5,855 nt of DNA. Origin: Bacillota bacterium. GTDB taxonomy: Bacteria > Bacillota_I > Bacilli_A > Acholeplasmatales > Acholeplasmataceae. Of the stretch, positions 5,642 to 5,855 are shown piece after piece. The DNA is taken from the NCBI GenBank assembly GCA_027620815.1, contig JAQCDH010000046.1, positions 1 through 5,855 of the forward strand, in the 5' to 3' direction. Under the pieces are notes generated by a model. The model searched no databases, was not told the origin of the DNA, and saw nothing but the letters and a program-made list of their open reading frames with translations. The position numbers and the translations under genes are program-made. Each line of letters begins with the position of its first letter. The stretch's first letter is position 1.

Positions 5642-5855
5642 TTTCATCCTCTAATATTGATTTAAAATAACGGCCTAATCTAAGATGCGTGGTGTCATAT
5701 TTTAATGCAAGTTCATAATCATCTGACATCCCCATCGAAATTGACGGTAACTTTAATTCTTGATTCATTTTTAGTGTTTTTTCAAATGCTTGTTCTGTGA
5801 CTACGGAATCATCTAATTTTCCCATAGTCATGAGACCAACCACTTTAATTTTATC
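5625..5855 (-). CDS. YggS/YlmE family PLP homeostasis protein (C-terminal 76 residues, cut by window edge)
   Basis: C-terminal end of a pyridoxal-phosphate-binding protein of the YggS/PROSC/YlmE family, a single-domain alanine-racemase-like barrel without known catalysis that keeps PLP and amino-acid pools balanced. The frame is open to the right edge (DKIKVVGLMTMG at the cut), so the GTG at 5843 is an internal Val and not a start. Visible family motifs are GLMTMG and SMGMSDDYELAL, whose Ser/Gly residues bind the PLP phosphate, then THLRLGRYF, corresponding to the usual VRxGxxxFG end. The final segment reads RLGRYFKS instead of the common RxGRAIFG, and about ten residues follow it. The stop overlaps sepF. 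A gene of this family just before sepF is the standard arrangement in the Gram-positive division cluster, which supports the identification. Confidence 0.93.
   Translation of the reverse strand, partial: DKIKVVGLMTMGKLDDSVVTEQAFEKTLKMNQELKLPSISMGMSDDYELALKYDTTHLRLGRYFKSILEDENGTFS

Noticed and set aside
5642..5647. Upstream ATG (5647) as the sepF start
   Set aside because: It would sit directly on the AGAGG ribosome binding site with no spacing, while ATG 5641 has 5-6 nt spacing and yields the family-typical MGLF beginning.
5843..5843. GTG at 5843 as the start of a 72-codon gene
   Set aside because: The frame stays open to the window edge and the residues before it (DKIK) fit the YggS family, so this is an internal valine of a truncated gene.

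Overview
This window is a compact, AT-rich stretch (GC roughly one third by eye) in which every supported gene lies on the minus strand, so transcription runs from high to low coordinates. The layout and protein content point to a low-GC Firmicute or a Mollicutes-related lineage, such as an Acholeplasma-like or Erysipelotrichia-like organism. The code looks standard: all 18 tryptophans of the isoleucyl-tRNA synthetase are TGG and that gene has no internal TGA, which argues against the Mycoplasma code in which UGA is Trp. The taxonomic placement is inference.

In transcription order the window holds: the C-terminal end of a YggS/YlmE-type PLP-binding protein (cut by the right edge); sepF, the FtsZ-associated division protein; a T-box riboswitch with an AUC (Ile) specifier; ileS; surE; an unrecognised 287-residue protein; deoC; and the first 44 codons of deoD (cut by the left edge). 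Gene junctions are extremely tight: yggS/sepF overlap by about 17 nt, ileS/surE overlap by 4 nt (ATGA), surE and the unknown gene are 14 nt apart, the unknown gene and deoC are 1 nt apart, and deoC/deoD overlap by 20 nt. The only real non-coding stretch is the ~200-nt leader of ileS. No rho-independent terminator is visible between any two genes, so the whole window could be one transcription unit.

Two functional themes meet. The right side is a remnant of the Gram-positive division cluster that in Bacillus reads ylmE-sepF-ylmG-ylmH-divIVA-ileS; here sepF is followed directly by the T-box and ileS. The left side is a nucleotide and nucleoside catabolism set: SurE can dephosphorylate nucleoside monophosphates, DeoD phosphorolyses purine (deoxy)nucleosides, and DeoC cleaves deoxyribose-5-phosphate to glyceraldehyde-3-phosphate and acetaldehyde. 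The phosphopentomutase needed to link DeoD to DeoC is not in the window.

The most interesting element is the ileS leader. It is a small T-box with Stem I, Stem III and a canonical antiterminator, but with no room for Stem II or the IIA/B pseudoknot. I find no intrinsic terminator after the T-box. Instead the 3' arm of the antiterminator can pair with the ileS Shine-Dalgarno sequence, suggesting control of translation initiation rather than transcription termination. The window contains no mobile elements, CRISPR arrays, tRNA or rRNA genes that I can see.
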